Part shown: positions 8,505-18,463 of the stretch, in pieces
How the letters are laid out: each line of letters starts with the position of its first letter
Position numbering within the stretch: position 1 is the first letter of the stretch
NCBI RefSeq assembly: GCF_017876775.1
Contig: NZ_JAGIOP010000002.1
Location: 2,976,001 to 3,040,000, forward strand
DNA length: 64,000 nt
From: Mycolicibacterium lutetiense
Lineage (GTDB): Bacteria; Actinomycetota; Actinomycetes; Mycobacteriales; Mycobacteriaceae
Direction: 5' to 3'
Notes under the pieces: model-generated
What the model saw: only the letters and a program-made list of their open reading frames with translations
Told to the model about the DNA's origin: nothing
Database searches by the model: none
Made by a program: the position numbers and the translations under genes

Positions 8505-11404
8505 GCGGGCAGCACGACGCCGAAGACGGCGCACATACCGGTTCGCGGACGGCGCGCACCATCCGCGTGCTCGCCGTACCGATCGTGCTGGTGTGGGTGG
8601 CCATCGCTGCCCTGACGAACATCCTTGTGCCACAACTGGAAGTCGTCGGCGCCGCCCGCTCCGTAGGTCTGAACGCGCCCGACGCGCCGTCGACCATGGC
8701 GATGCGACACATCGGCCAGGTCTTCGACGAGTTCAACTCCGACAGCGCAGCCATGATCGTGCTCGAAGGCGACCAACCCCTCGGCGACGAAGCCCACCGC
8801 TTCTACGACACCCTGGTGAAACGGCTGGCCGAGGACACCAAGCACGTCGAGCACATTCAGGACTTCTGGGGAGACCCCCTCACGGCGGGCGGCTCGCAGA
8901 GCAAGGACGGCAAGGCCGCCCTGGTGCAGGTGTACCTCGCAGGCAACCAGGGCGAGGCGTTGTCCAACCAATCCGTCGACGCCATCCGCAACATCGTGGC
9001 AAGTGTCCCGCCACCGCCCGGGGTCAAGGCCTACGTCACCGGCGCCGCACCACTGATCACCGACAACTTCGAAGTCGGCAGCGAGGGCACCCACAAGGTC
9101 ACCGCCATCACCTTCCTGGTCATCGCGGTGATGCTGCTCGTGGTCTACCGCTCGCTGGTCACGATGCTCATCATGCTCGTCACGGTGGCCGTCGAGCTGG
9201 CCGCCGCTCGTGGCGTCGTGGCCGCACTGGCGCATTCCGGCATCATCGGACTGTCCACGTATTCGACGAATCTGCTGACGCTGCTGGCGATCGCCGCGGG
9301 CACGGACTACGGCATCTTCATCATCGGCCGATATCACGAAGCACGTAGCCGTGAGATGGACCGGGAGGCAGCCTATTACGACATGTTCCGTGGAACCGTA
9401 CACGTCATCGTCGGCTCGGGACTGACCATCGCCGGCGCGGTGGCCTGCCTGTACTTCACCCGACTGCCCTACTTCCAGACCCTGGGCATCCCCGCCGCCA
9501 TCGGCGTGCTCGTGACGTTGGCGGCGGCGCTGACCCTGGGCCCCGCGGTGCTGACCATCTTCAGCCGGTTCGGACTGCTGGAGCCGAAACGCAACCCACG
9601 GGCGCCGCGATGGCGCCGCATCGGTACCGCGATCGTGCGTTGGCCCGGTCCCATCCTGGTGGTGTCGTGTCTGATCGCGCTCATCGGCCTGCTCGCCCTG
9701 CCGGGGTACAAGACCAGCTACGACGGCCGCCCCTACCTACCGGAATCGGCGCCGGCCAACATCGGCTATGCCGCCGCCACCCGCCACTTCTCAGAGGCCC
9801 GGCTGAACCCCGAGCTGCTGATGATCGAAACCGATCACGACATGCGCAACCCCGCGGACATGCTCGTCCTCGAACGCGTTGCCAAAGCTGTTCTGCACAC
9901 CCGCGGCATTGCCCTCGTCCAGTCGATCACCCGCCCACTGGGCACGCCGATCAAGCACAGCTCCATCCCATTTCAGATCAGCGCCCAAAGCGCCAGCCAG
10001 ATCATGAATCTGGGCTATCAGCAGGACCGCGCGGCCGATCTACTCAAGCAGGCCAACGAGCTGTCGAACACGATCAATATCCTCAAGCAGCAGGTTACGT
10101 TGCAGCAGGCCAGTGCTGCGGCCACCCATGAGCAGACCCAGGCGTTCCACGACACCGTCGCGATCGTGAACGACCTGCGCGACAAGATCGCTAATTTCGA
10201 CGATCAGTTCCGGCCCCTGCGCAATTATTTCTACTGGGAGCCACACTGTTTCGACATCCCCATGTGCGCGGCGTTGAGGTCAGTGTTCGACGCGCTCGAC
10301 GGGATCGACAAGCTCAGCGACCAGTTCGGACAGATCACCGCAAGCTTGGACAAGCTCGATGCGCTTCAGCCGAAACTCGTGGCGCTGCTGCCACCGCAGA
10401 TCGCCATCCAGGAGCGCAACCGTGACCTGACGCTGTCGAACTACGCGACCACGTCCGGTACCAATGCGCAGTCGGAGGAGGCTCTGCAGAATTCGACCGC
10501 GATGGGGCAGGCCTTCGACTCCGCCAAGAATGACGATTCGTTCTATCTTCCGCCGGAAGCCTTCGACAACCCCGACTTCAAGCGCGGCCTGAAACTGTTC
10601 ATGTCGCCCGACGGCAAAGCCGCCCGCATGATCATCACCCATGAGGGCACTCCCGCTACGCCCGAAGGCATTTCACACATCGACGCGCTCAAGGACTCCG
10701 CGTTCGACGCGATCAAAGCGACTCCCCTGTCAGACGCCAAGATCTACGTGGCCGGAACCGCTTCGGCATACAAGGACATTCAGGATGGGGCCAAATACGA
10801 CCTGATCATCGCCGCGTTGGCGGCGATATCGCTCATCCTGCTCATCATGATGTTCATCACCCGCAGCATTGTCGCGGCGCTGGTCATCGTCGGCACCGTC
10901 GTGCTGTCGCTGGGAGCATCGTTCGGCTTGTCAGTTCTGGTGTGGCAGTACATCTTCGGCATCCAGCTGTACTGGATCGTGCTGGCCCTGGCCATCATCC
11001 TGCTACTGGCGGTGGGCGCCGACTACAACCTGCTGCTGATATCCCGATTCCAGGAAGAGATCGGGGCCGGTCTCAAAACCGGCGTCATCCGCGCCATGGC
11101 CGGAACCGGCCGGGTGGTGACCGCGGCCGGTCTGGTGTTCGCGGCCACCATGTCCTCGTTCATCTTCAGCGATCTGATCGTCCTCGGTCAGATCGGCACC
11201 ACGATCGGCCTCGGTCTGCTCTTCGACACCTTGATTGTGCGGTCGTTCATGACACCGTCGATCGCGGCACTCCTCGGCCGGTGGTTCTGGTGGCCGCAGA
11301 TCGTGCGGCCCCGGCCGGCCAGCCGGATGCTGCGCCCCTACGGATCGCGCACCTCGGTTCGCGAACTGCTCGAACCGGAACCCGAGCCGACAACATCGAA
11401 TTAG
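8501..11404 (+). CDS. MmpL family RND transporter (MmpL4/5 type)
   Basis: The start is the ATG that overlaps the mmpS stop, giving 967 residues, the normal MmpL length. There is an N-terminal span (~30-50), a first periplasmic domain, and a five-helix bundle at ~200-370 with the charged motif [17 protein letters not shown] large second periplasmic region (~410-760) has a long helical hairpin ([20 protein letters not shown]) and the [11 protein letters not shown]ys pair typical of MmpL4/5. The second bundle (~770-935) carries [15 protein letters not shown]. These Asp/Tyr/Arg motifs make up the proton relay of RND pumps. Possible cargo is siderophore, lipid or drug. The TetR gene and operator next door suggest an inducible efflux role. 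Its place beside fadE5 recalls the mmpS4/mmpL4 genes of the glycopeptidolipid locus. Confidence 0.94.
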   Translation: MSGQHDAEDGAHTGSRTARTIRVLAVPIVLVWVAIAALTNILVPQLEVVGAARSVGLNAPDAPSTMAMRHIGQVFDEFNSDSAAMIVLEGDQPLGDEAHRFYDTLVKRLAEDTKHVEHIQDFWGDPLTAGGSQSKDGKAALVQVYLAGNQGEALSNQSVDAIRNIVASVPPPPGVKAYVTGAAPLITDNFEVGSEGTHKVTAITFLVIAVMLLVVYRSLVTMLIMLVTVAVELAAARGVVAALAHSGIIGLSTYSTNLLTLLAIAAGTDYGIFIIGRYHEARSREMDREAAYYDMFRGTVHVIVGSGLTIAGAVACLYFTRLPYFQTLGIPAAIGVLVTLAAALTLGPAVLTIFSRFGLLEPKRNPRAPRWRRIGTAIVRWPGPILVVSCLIALIGLLALPGYKTSYDGRPYLPESAPANIGYAAATRHFSEARLNPELLMIETDHDMRNPADMLVLERVAKAVLHTRGIALVQSITRPLGTPIKHSSIPFQISAQSASQIMNLGYQQDRAADLLKQANELSNTINILKQQVTLQQASAAATHEQTQAFHDTVAIVNDLRDKIANFDDQFRPLRNYFYWEPHCFDIPMCAALRSVFDALDGIDKLSDQFGQITASLDKLDALQPKLVALLPPQIAIQERNRDLTLSNYATTSGTNAQSEEALQNSTAMGQAFDSAKNDDSFYLPPEAFDNPDFKRGLKLFMSPDGKAARMIITHEGTPATPEGISHIDALKDSAFDAIKATPLSDAKIYVAGTASAYKDIQDGAKYDLIIAALAAISLILLIMMFITRSIVAALVIVGTVVLSLGASFGLSVLVWQYIFGIQLYWIVLALAIILLLAVGADYNLLLISRFQEEIGAGLKTGVIRAMAGTGRVVTAAGLVFAATMSSFIFSDLIVLGQIGTTIGLGLLFDTLIVRSFMTPSIAALLGRWFWWPQIVRPRPASRMLRPYGSRTSVRELLEPEPEPTTSN

Positions 11405-11425
11405 ATCTCCGGTGGGCGCCGCGTG

Positions 11426-12364
11426 TCACACCAGGTTCGCTCGGGCCCATTCCTCGGCGGTCGTGGTCCTGATACCGCGAACGGCGTTGTATGACTGATC
11501 CTTCGGCCAGGCAACACCATTGGTGCGGGCGAACACCGCCCGGTACTTGCTCATCGTGCCCTCCGGATCCTGCCGTAGTCGGTCGATCAGGAGGTCGGTG
11601 GTCCACAGGGTGCGGGTAACCGATGTCGCACGGACCCGGTCGACGATATCGGCGAGTTCGCGGTAGCTGACGGTGTCCCCCGCGAGATAGACGACAGTGT
11701 CGCGAATACGCGGTTCGGCGAAGACGATGTCGGCGGTGAGCACGCCAATATCTTCGGGGGTGGTGAGGGTGACCTGGTTATCCCAGCTTCCCAACGCATG
11801 CACGGTATTGGCATCCAGATCCACGACGGCGAACTCGGGTTCGAACAGGAAACTGGTGAACATGCCGGTGGAGATGATCACCCACTCCGTGGCGTGCTGG
11901 CTGCGGAGCAGGTCGCGCACGTCGAGCTGCTCGTCGAACAGCGTCTGCGCGCTACCGCGCCCTATCTCGTCGTAGTCGACGCCGAACTGCCACGGGAAGA
12001 ACCGCGATACCCCGGCGGTGAGGGCCGCTTGAGCGAGTTTGCGCTGCGTGCCCGGCCCGGCCGCGAAGCCGACACAGCTGATGACCGTGTGATAGCGCCC
12101 CATGATCGCGGCGAGCTCGGCCACCGACGCCGACGCGACGTCGGCCTGCTCGATGGTGATACCCGCCTTCGTCAGTTCCTTGCTGCGCGCATCGTGTTTC
12201 ACATCGGCACCTGCTGCCGGTGGCCGCAGCAGCACCGCGATACTTGCTGCGCCGGGATGGATTCCGAGGTGACGGGTGAGAGCGGCCAACACACTGGCAC
12301 CGAGTTCGCCGGTCCCGATGACGAGAATGCTCAGACTGTCCGCCGTTGGTGGCGTTGCGGGCAC
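11426..12364 (-). CDS. NmrA-like / isoflavone-reductase-like NAD(P)-binding protein
   Basis: The protein has 312 residues. A Rossmann loop ILVIGTGELGASVL (13-26) is followed by a phosphate-binding RPP segment, VISCVGFA and SRFFPWQFGVDYDEIG, features of NmrA/isoflavone-reductase atypical short-chain proteins. Members either reduce aromatic alcohols or quinones or act as redox-sensing regulators, and the substrate here is unknown. The C-terminal third (DVSYRELADIVDRVR-like helices) forms the substrate cap. It is convergent with mmpL (21 bp apart) and lies 70 bp upstream of nothing on its own strand except the regulator gene behind it. It could be co-transcribed downstream of the two-component genes at 12434-14364. 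Confidence 0.82.
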   Translation of the reverse strand: MPATPPTADSLSILVIGTGELGASVLAALTRHLGIHPGAASIAVLLRPPAAGADVKHDARSKELTKAGITIEQADVASASVAELAAIMGRYHTVISCVGFAAGPGTQRKLAQAALTAGVSRFFPWQFGVDYDEIGRGSAQTLFDEQLDVRDLLRSQHATEWVIISTGMFTSFLFEPEFAVVDLDANTVHALGSWDNQVTLTTPEDIGVLTADIVFAEPRIRDTVVYLAGDTVSYRELADIVDRVRATSVTRTLWTTDLLIDRLRQDPEGTMSKYRAVFARTNGVAWPKDQSYNAVRGIRTTTAEEWARANLV

Positions 12365-12433
12365 TGTGGCCTCCGTTTCTGCGGTGATACATGGGTTGCA
12401 ACCGACAGATCGGCGACAATCATCCCGGGCCGC

Positions 12434-13081
12434 TCAGGAGTTCAGGTAGGTGACGACCGCCAACACGCGGCGGTGATGCGCGGTCGACGGCGGCAGGTCG
12501 AGCTTGGTGAAGATGCTTCCGATGTGTTTCTCCACGGCACGTTCGGAAACCGAAAGATGTTCGGCCAGGGCACTGTTCGAGTGCCCCTCCGCCATCAGGG
12601 CGAGAACTTCACGCTCGCGGGGAGTCAACCGGGCCAGCGCATCACCGCTGCGCCGAGTTCCCATCAGCTGGCGCACCACTTCCGGATCCAGCGCGGTGCC
12701 GCCGGCGGCGACCCGCCGCACCGCGGCGTCGAACTCGGCGATGTCGGCCACCCGGTCCTTGAGCAGATAGCCCACCCCTTCCGGGTTCCCGGCCAACAAC
12801 TCAGCGGCATAACGGGTCTCGACCCACTGTGAGAAGACCAGGACACCGACATCGGGATGTGAACGCCGCAACGAGACCGCCGCGATCAGCCCCTCGTCAG
12901 TGAACGTCGGCGGCATGCGGATGTCGATGACGAACACTTCCGGCCGAAGCGTCTCGGCGATCTCCCGGATCCCCTCGGCCGTGCCCACCTTGGCCACGAC
13001 ATCATGCCCGCGCTCGACGAGCAACTGGGTCAGGCCGTCACGCAGGATCGCATTGTCCTCGGCGATCGCCAAGCGGGTCAC
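12434..13081 (-). CDS. NarL/LuxR-type response regulator
   Basis: The protein has 215 residues. The receiver domain has acidic residues E8/D9, phospho-acceptor D53 in VIDIRMPP, and K105-like LLKDR near the end of the fold. The LuxR helix-turn-helix begins at LTPREREVLALMAEGHSN and continues through LSVSERAVEKHIGSIFTKL. Its start codon overlaps the histidine kinase stop by 4 bp (ATGA), so the two form a co-translated two-component pair. Targets are not evident. The nearest candidate is the NmrA-like gene directly downstream. Confidence 0.93.
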   Translation of the reverse strand: MTRLAIAEDNAILRDGLTQLLVERGHDVVAKVGTAEGIREIAETLRPEVFVIDIRMPPTFTDEGLIAAVSLRRSHPDVGVLVFSQWVETRYAAELLAGNPEGVGYLLKDRVADIAEFDAAVRRVAAGGTALDPEVVRQLMGTRRSGDALARLTPREREVLALMAEGHSNSALAEHLSVSERAVEKHIGSIFTKLDLPPSTAHHRRVLAVVTYLNS

Positions 13082-14364
13082 CGCTGTGCTCCAGACGGTA
13101 CGACGGCAGTCACCGTGGTGGGCCCGCCGGCCGGACTGTCGACGTCGAGCCGGCCGTCGACCATCCGCAGCCGATCGGCCAATCCCGTCAACCCCGAGCC
13201 ATTGGCCGGTTCCACTCCACCGGACCCGTTGTCCGCCACGGTGATCCGCAATTCGTCGGCATCGCTGTGCAGCTGCACCGTGGCCTGAGTGGCACCGGAA
13301 TGCTTCGATACGTTGGCGAGCAACTCGGCGACACAGAAGTACGCCAGCGTCTCCACACCCAACGACGGCCGCACGGCGAGATCGTCGACCAGCTCGACGG
13401 GGATCGGGTTGCGCGCCACCAATGTCTGCACGGCCGGCACCAGGCCGAGATCCAATGCAGGCGGCCGGATTCCGCGGACCAGATCACGCAATTCGGTCAG
13501 GGTGTCCTTGGTGTTCGCCAGCGCGTCGGACACCAGTTGCCGTGCCCGGTCAGCCTTGTCAGGGTCAGTCAACTGCTCCTCGGCACGCGCCAGTGTCATC
13601 GCCACAGCGATCAGCCTGGCCTGGGTGCCGTCGTGCAGGTCGCGCTCGACGCGACGCAGCCTCGCTGCCGAATCGTCGACCACATCGGCACGCGCCCGCT
13701 CCAGTTCGCCGACCCGGCGTTCACGGTCGGTCGGCGCGAGCAGGGCTTCGGCCAGCCAGACATGGGTACGCCCGATACCGATCATGGCCCACGCCAACAG
13801 GTACAGAGCGAGCAGTCCGCCCGCCGACAGCAGGAGGTAAATGCCGAGCGAGTCGACGGGTTCGCCGAAACTGATTACCGCTACTCCGCACAACCAGATC
13901 ACCGGGGAGACCACCAGGACTGCCGATATCACGACCCCCAGCACGACCCCATATCCGACAGGTGTCATCACGACGCTCTGCAGAAGTAGGAACCCCAGGC
14001 TGCGCCAGCCGACAACATCGGTCAGGGCCGAGGCCAGTGTCTGCGGCCAGCCGGGCCGCCGGGCGAACGGCGCCGGCGGGTCGATCGTGACTCCGACCAG
14101 CCGGGCCAGCGCTCGGTACAGCGCGTTCCACCTCCGACCCGACAGCACCACGAGCGCCAGCAGCGGTATGCCGACCAGGGTGACAAGCAACAGCCCCGAG
14201 GTCAGGCCGGTCGCGAACAGGTAGACCACACCGACTACGGCAAGGACGCTCACCAGCAGGAAATAGAGATAGCCACGGCAGGCTGCCGCGGTGAACGGGG
14301 TCCGCAGTGTTCGGCGCCGGTCGTCGGAGGTGGAGGTGATTGCGGTGGTGGTCACGGTCATCAT
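13078..14364 (-). CDS. Membrane sensor histidine kinase (NarX/DesK-like, HisKA_3)
   Basis: The protein has 428 residues. The N-terminal half has four to six membrane spans (~30-75 and ~125-195), with no large extracytoplasmic sensor domain, so the signal is probably sensed in or near the membrane. The dimerisation helix carries H244 in ERDLHDGTQARL, and the ATPase domain has ELLANVSKHSGA (N box) and VADNGSGG (G1 box). Kinases of this build pair with NarL-type regulators, and the gene overlaps the regulator start by 4 bp. The leading ~20 residues are Thr-rich and may include a late true start, since M1 and M2 are adjacent. Confidence 0.92.
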   Translation of the reverse strand: MMTVTTTAITSTSDDRRRTLRTPFTAAACRGYLYFLLVSVLAVVGVVYLFATGLTSGLLLVTLVGIPLLALVVLSGRRWNALYRALARLVGVTIDPPAPFARRPGWPQTLASALTDVVGWRSLGFLLLQSVVMTPVGYGVVLGVVISAVLVVSPVIWLCGVAVISFGEPVDSLGIYLLLSAGGLLALYLLAWAMIGIGRTHVWLAEALLAPTDRERRVGELERARADVVDDSAARLRRVERDLHDGTQARLIAVAMTLARAEEQLTDPDKADRARQLVSDALANTKDTLTELRDLVRGIRPPALDLGLVPAVQTLVARNPIPVELVDDLAVRPSLGVETLAYFCVAELLANVSKHSGATQATVQLHSDADELRITVADNGSGGVEPANGSGLTGLADRLRMVDGRLDVDSPAGGPTTVTAVVPSGAQR

Positions 14365-14433
14365 CGTTGCCGGTTACGTTGGCACCGGACGATGGTGCTG
14401 TCCAGCCAATATGGGGTGTGGCTGGCCACACCG

Positions 14434-15345
14434 TCAGCTGTCGAGCGAGCGCAGCAGTGCCCTGGTGCGGGCCCTGGTTTCGGGCGATGCGTCGAACACC
14501 ACCCCGACATATTCGTCCACACCGACCGTGCCGAGTGCCCGAATCCGTTCTGCCACAGTGCTTTCGTCACCGATGATCGCGGCATCCTCCGGTCCGGCGT
14601 AACCCTCCCGGTCCAGCATCGCCCGGTAGGACGGCAGATACCCGTACATCGCGAACTGCTCGGCGGCCTGGGCGCGGGCGCCGTCGACGTCATCAGTGAC
14701 GCTCACCGGAAGCGCAGCGACGACGCGGACCGGCCGACCGTCGGCGCCCTCCCGCAGGGTCGGCGCAACATGCTCGGCAAGCGTCTTCGGCCCTGTCATC
14801 CAGGTGACGGTGCCCGCCGTGCGACGGCCGGCCAGCTTGAGCAGCTGAGGCCCCAATGCGGCGATGTACACATCGGGCGCCGACGCCCCCGGAATCTGCA
14901 GGGCGCCGCGCGTGGTCACCGTCTCACCCGGCGCATCAGCGGGTTCGCCGGCCAACAGCGGCTGCAGCCCATCGAGGTACTCCCGCAGACGTCGCACCGG
15001 CTTGTCCCACGGAATGCCCCACATGCCCTCGGTCACCGCGGCATGCGTCATGCCGAGGCCCAGCAGGAACCGGCCGCCGCTGATCAAGCTGAGCGTGAGC
15101 GCCCGCTGGGCCAACAACATCGGGTGCTGATTCTGGATCGGGATCACGCCGGTGCCCACCTCGATCCCGTCAACCTCACGGAACGCGACCGCAAGGACGG
15201 TCAGGAGGTCGGGTTCGTAGGGCATCTGCGTCATCCAGACCCGCCGGAAACCCTCGTCGTGCAGTTGCGCGAGATTCTCTACCGTGGCGTCGACCGGTGA
15301 ACGGCCGCCAGTGTCACTGAGTGAGGCGATGAGGCTGATCTGCAT
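14434..15345 (-). CDS. LLM-class flavin oxidoreductase, probably F420-dependent
   Basis: The protein has 303 residues with the luciferase-like TIM-barrel fold: ENLAQLHDEGFRRVWMTQ, then the TGVIPIQNQHPMLLAQRAL strand-turn, then SGGRFLLGLGMTH. This is the subfamily often predicted to use coenzyme F420, which mycobacteria make. No substrate can be assigned. It is monocistronic by position: 68 bp separates it from the kinase gene downstream on the same strand, so the kinase and regulator could also be read from its promoter. The 350 bp upstream region holds inverted repeats (15382-15478). Confidence 0.85.
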   Translation of the reverse strand: MQISLIASLSDTGGRSPVDATVENLAQLHDEGFRRVWMTQMPYEPDLLTVLAVAFREVDGIEVGTGVIPIQNQHPMLLAQRALTLSLISGGRFLLGLGMTHAAVTEGMWGIPWDKPVRRLREYLDGLQPLLAGEPADAPGETVTTRGALQIPGASAPDVYIAALGPQLLKLAGRRTAGTVTWMTGPKTLAEHVAPTLREGADGRPVRVVAALPVSVTDDVDGARAQAAEQFAMYGYLPSYRAMLDREGYAGPEDAAIIGDESTVAERIRALGTVGVDEYVGVVFDASPETRARTRALLRSLDS

Positions 15346-15695
15346 GACATCAGGCTAGGCGCCCCGAAAGGCAAAAAGGGGCGGGTTCGGGAGGACACTT
15401 GGGGGCGTTGCAATTCGTCTCACGCAGCCGGTCTTTCACCCCTGTACCGACTCTTTGGATCAGTCACTCCCGAACCCGTCGTAGGCTCGATCGTACGCCT
15501 CGGGTACCCCTCAAACCAGAGGAAAATACGGCCGATTTCTGCCCGAATTCGAAGCTAGGTTGCTCCGTGTTGCCGTCGGGTCGGGGGGTCAGACGGCAAC
15601 ACGGAGCTATCCCATGTATCGACCTCTATGCCGCGACCGTTACACATCCACCAAACAAACTTTTCGAATGTTTTCGCCGCGGCGGTCAAGCCCTA
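15346..15695. other. 350 bp gene-less gap with paired inverted repeats
   Basis: No coding frame of convincing composition was found. CGGGTTCGGGAG (15382-15393) is repeated inverted at 15467-15478, 73 bp apart, upstream of the leftward oxidoreductase gene. This may be a pair of regulator half-sites or a looped structure. A separate large hairpin lies at 15562-15607. Confidence 0.5.
15562..15607 (-). terminator. 16-bp perfect stem downstream of fadA2
   Basis: GCTCCGTGTTGCCGTC (15562-15577) pairs perfectly with 15592-15607 across a G-rich 14-base loop. It starts 88 bp beyond the fadA2 stop in the direction of fadA2 transcription and is the likely terminator for that gene. There is no clear U-tract. 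Confidence 0.6.
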
Positions 15696-16997
15696 CTACG
15701 CCTCCAAAATGGCCGTGACGCCCTGTCCCCCAGCCGCACAGACGGAGATGAGGCCGCGGACCGGCTGCCCGGTCTGCTTCTTCTTCTCCGCCAATTGCTT
15801 GGCCAATTGCGCCACGATCCGGCCACCGGTGGCCGCGAACGGGTGACCCGCCGCGAGCGAGGAACCGTTGACGTTGAGCTTGGCACGGTCGATGCCGCCC
15901 AGTGCCTTGTCCAACCCCAGCCGGTCCTTGCAGTACTCGTCGGATTCCCACGCCGCCAGCGTGGCCAGCACCACCGAGGCGAACGCTTCGTGGATCTCGT
16001 AGAAATCGAAATCCTGCAGTGTCAGCCCGTTGCGGGCGAGCAGGCGCGGAACCGCGTACGTCGGCGCCATCAGCAGGCCGTCGGGCCCGTTGACGTAGTC
16101 GACGGCGGCGGTCTCCGCATCGACGAAATACGCCAGCGGTTCGTGGCCGTGCGCCTGGGCCCAGTCCTCACTGGCCAGCAGCGCCACCGAAGCGCCGTCG
16201 GTCAGCGGGGTCGAGTTACCCGCGGTCATGGTCGCGTCACCGGCCTTGACGCCGAACACCGGCTTGAGCTTGGCGAGCTTCTCCGGCGAAGAGTCCGCCC
16301 GCAGGTTGTTGTCGCGGTACAGCCCGAGGAACGGCGTGACCAGATCGTCGAAGAAGCCGCTGTCGTAGGCGGCGGCCATGTTCCGGTGGCTGGCGGCGGC
16401 CAGTTCGTCCTGGTCGACGCGCTTGACGCCCATCTTCTTGGCGGTGACGGCGGCGTGCTCGCCCATCGACATGCCGGTGCGCGGCTCACTGTTGACCGGG
16501 ATCTCCACACCGAGGGCGGCCGGCAGCTTGCCGACCAGCTTGAGCCGGTCGAGGTTGGACCTGGACCGGCGCAGGCCGAGCAGCACCTGGCGCAATTCGT
16601 TCCCGAACGCGATGGGGGCATCCGAGGCGGTGTCCACGCCCCCGGTTGCGGCGGACTCGTATTGCCCCAGCGCAATGGCGTTGGCGGCCACGGCGGCGGC
16701 CTGCAGGCCGGTGCCGCAGGCCTGCTGCAGGTCGAAGGCCGGCGTGTAGGGGGACAATGCGCTGCCCAGCACGCATTCGCGCATCAGATTGAAGTCACGG
16801 CTGTGCTTGAGCACCGCGCCGCCGATCACCGCCCCGAGCTGCTCACCGGCCAGATCGAAGCGCTCGATCAGCCCGTCCAGCGCGGCGGTGAACATGTCCT
16901 GATTGGAGGCGTTGGCATAGGCGCCGTCGGACCGTGCGAACGGAATCCTGTTGCCACCCAAAACGGCAACGCGTCGCCGGGTCGTGTTGTTGGCCAT
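15696..16997 (-). CDS. fadA2: Acetyl-CoA acyltransferase (thiolase) FadA2
   Basis: The start is placed at ATG 16997, which follows a GGAGGG ribosome site. This gives 433 residues, close to the 440 of M. tuberculosis FadA2 (Rv0243), and the protein is very similar along its length. Thiolases cleave 3-ketoacyl-CoA in the last step of beta-oxidation. The nucleophile C94 is in DLQQACGTGLQ, the catalytic histidines are in DFYEIHEAF and SLAAGHPFAATGGR, and the second cysteine is in SVCAAGGQG. It is divergent from fabG4-htdX, with a palindromic operator between. The arrangement fadA2 / fabG4 / htdX is conserved with M. tuberculosis and suggests one lipid-processing module with FadE5. Confidence 0.95.
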   Translation of the reverse strand: MANNTTRRRVAVLGGNRIPFARSDGAYANASNQDMFTAALDGLIERFDLAGEQLGAVIGGAVLKHSRDFNLMRECVLGSALSPYTPAFDLQQACGTGLQAAAVAANAIALGQYESAATGGVDTASDAPIAFGNELRQVLLGLRRSRSNLDRLKLVGKLPAALGVEIPVNSEPRTGMSMGEHAAVTAKKMGVKRVDQDELAAASHRNMAAAYDSGFFDDLVTPFLGLYRDNNLRADSSPEKLAKLKPVFGVKAGDATMTAGNSTPLTDGASVALLASEDWAQAHGHEPLAYFVDAETAAVDYVNGPDGLLMAPTYAVPRLLARNGLTLQDFDFYEIHEAFASVVLATLAAWESDEYCKDRLGLDKALGGIDRAKLNVNGSSLAAGHPFAATGGRIVAQLAKQLAEKKKQTGQPVRGLISVCAAGGQGVTAILEA

Positions 16998-17046
16998 CTG
17001 TTTGCCCTCCACTGTCGGGTTGTCCGGGGCCATATTACCCACTGTT

Positions 17047-17062
17047 CTTACTCTGGAGTAAG
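17047..17062. promoter_or_regulatory. Palindromic operator between fadA2 and fabG4
   Basis: CTTACTC-TG-GAGTAAG is a perfect 7-bp inverted repeat with a 2-bp centre. It lies 50 bp from the fadA2 start and 45 bp from the fabG4 start, so one repressor could control both directions. The half-site differs from the TACCG type at fadE5 and mmpS. Confidence 0.65.
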
Positions 17063-17106
17063 TTCGGTATGGACAACGCAGTACTGCGAAGCGAAAGGCA
17101 GCTTAA

Positions 17107-18459
17107 GTGGCTTCCGACCTGTTCTCCCAAGTGGTCAACTCCGGGCCGGGATCGTTCCTGGCCAAGCAGCTGGGCGTGCCGCAGCCTGAGACCCTGCGCC
17201 GCTACCGCCCCGGACAGCCGCCGCTGGCCGGCTCCCTGCTGATCGGCGGGGATGGCCGCGTCATGGAGCCTCTGCGCGCCGCGCTGGCAGGTGACTACGA
17301 CGTGGTGTCCAACAACATCGGCGGCCGCTGGGCCGATTCGTTCGGCGGCGTGGTGCTCGACGCCACCGGCATCCCCGACGCCGCCGGGCTCAAGGAGCTC
17401 TACCAGTTCTTCACCCCGGTGCTGCGCAACCTCGCCTCGTGCGCCCGCGTTGTCGTCATCGGCACCACGCCCGAGGAGGCCGGCAGCGTCGACGCCCAGA
17501 TCGCGCAACGCGCGCTGGAAGGCTTCACCCGTTCGCTGGGCAAGGAGCTGCAGCGCGGCGCCACCGCGTCACTGGTGTACCTGGCGGCCGACGCCAAGCC
17601 CGCCGCGACCGGCCTGGAGTCCACCCTGCGCTTCATCCTCTCGGCCAAGTCGGCCTACGTCGACGGGCAGGTGTACCGGGTCGGTGCCGATGATTCGACG
17701 CCGCCGGCGGACTGGGACAAGCCACTGGCCGGCAAGGTGGCCGTGGTGACCGGCGCTGCCCGCGGCATCGGCGCGACCATCGCCGAGGTGTTCGCGCGGG
17801 ACGGCGCCACGGTCGTGGCCGTCGACGTTCCCCAGGCCGCCGAGGATCTCGGCAAGGTCGCCGAGAAGGTCGGCGGCAGCGCCCTGACCCTGGACGTCAC
17901 CTCGGAAGATGCAGTCGACGCCATCGTCGCCCATGTCACCGCACAGCACGGCGGCAAGGTCGACGTGCTGGTCAACAATGCCGGTATCACCCGCGACAAG
18001 CTGCTCGCCAACATGGACGAGAGCCGCTGGGACTCCGTGATCGCGGTGAACCTGCTTGCCCCGCAGCGACTCACCGAGGGTCTGGTGGCCAGCGGCACGC
18101 TCGGCGACGGCGGCCGGGTGATCGGGCTGTCCTCGATGGCCGGCATCGCCGGTAACCGCGGACAGACCAACTACGCCGCCACCAAGGCCGGGATGATCGG
18201 GCTGACCGAGGCATTGGCACCGGTGCTGGCATCGAAGAACATCACCATCAACGCGGTGGCCCCCGGCTTCATCGAGACCAAGATGACCGATGCCATCCCG
18301 CTGGCCACCCGCGAGGTCGGCCGCCGGCTCAACTCGCTGTTCCAGGGCGGCAAGCCGGTGGACGTGGCCGAGCTGATCGCCTACTTCGCCAGCCCGGCGT
18401 CGAATGCGGTCACCGGCAACACGATCCGGGTCTGCGGCCAGGCCATGTTGGGGGCCTGA
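17107..18459 (+). CDS. fabG4: High-molecular-weight 3-oxoacyl reductase FabG4
   Basis: The GTG start with AAAGG upstream gives 450 residues, the two-domain FabG4 type rather than the ~250 of ordinary FabG. Residues 1-~205 are the flavodoxin-like N-terminal domain. The SDR domain follows, with TGAARGIG at 215-222, NNAG at 290-293, and catalytic S342/S343, Y356 and K360 (NYAATKAG). FabG4 (Rv0242c) is reported to be an NADH-dependent ketoacyl-CoA reductase. The C-terminal family tail carries VCGQAMLGA. It is the first gene of a two-gene operon with htdX, 4 bp apart. Confidence 0.95.
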   Translation: MASDLFSQVVNSGPGSFLAKQLGVPQPETLRRYRPGQPPLAGSLLIGGDGRVMEPLRAALAGDYDVVSNNIGGRWADSFGGVVLDATGIPDAAGLKELYQFFTPVLRNLASCARVVVIGTTPEEAGSVDAQIAQRALEGFTRSLGKELQRGATASLVYLAADAKPAATGLESTLRFILSAKSAYVDGQVYRVGADDSTPPADWDKPLAGKVAVVTGAARGIGATIAEVFARDGATVVAVDVPQAAEDLGKVAEKVGGSALTLDVTSEDAVDAIVAHVTAQHGGKVDVLVNNAGITRDKLLANMDESRWDSVIAVNLLAPQRLTEGLVASGTLGDGGRVIGLSSMAGIAGNRGQTNYAATKAGMIGLTEALAPVLASKNITINAVAPGFIETKMTDAIPLATREVGRRLNSLFQGGKPVDVAELIAYFASPASNAVTGNTIRVCGQAMLGA

Positions 18460-18463
18460 GCAC

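Noticed and set aside
15399..17189. Rightward open frame of ~600 codons opposite fadA2
   Set aside because: Antisense shadow. The composition (Arg/Gln/Gly-rich) is unlike any protein, and fadA2 is certain.
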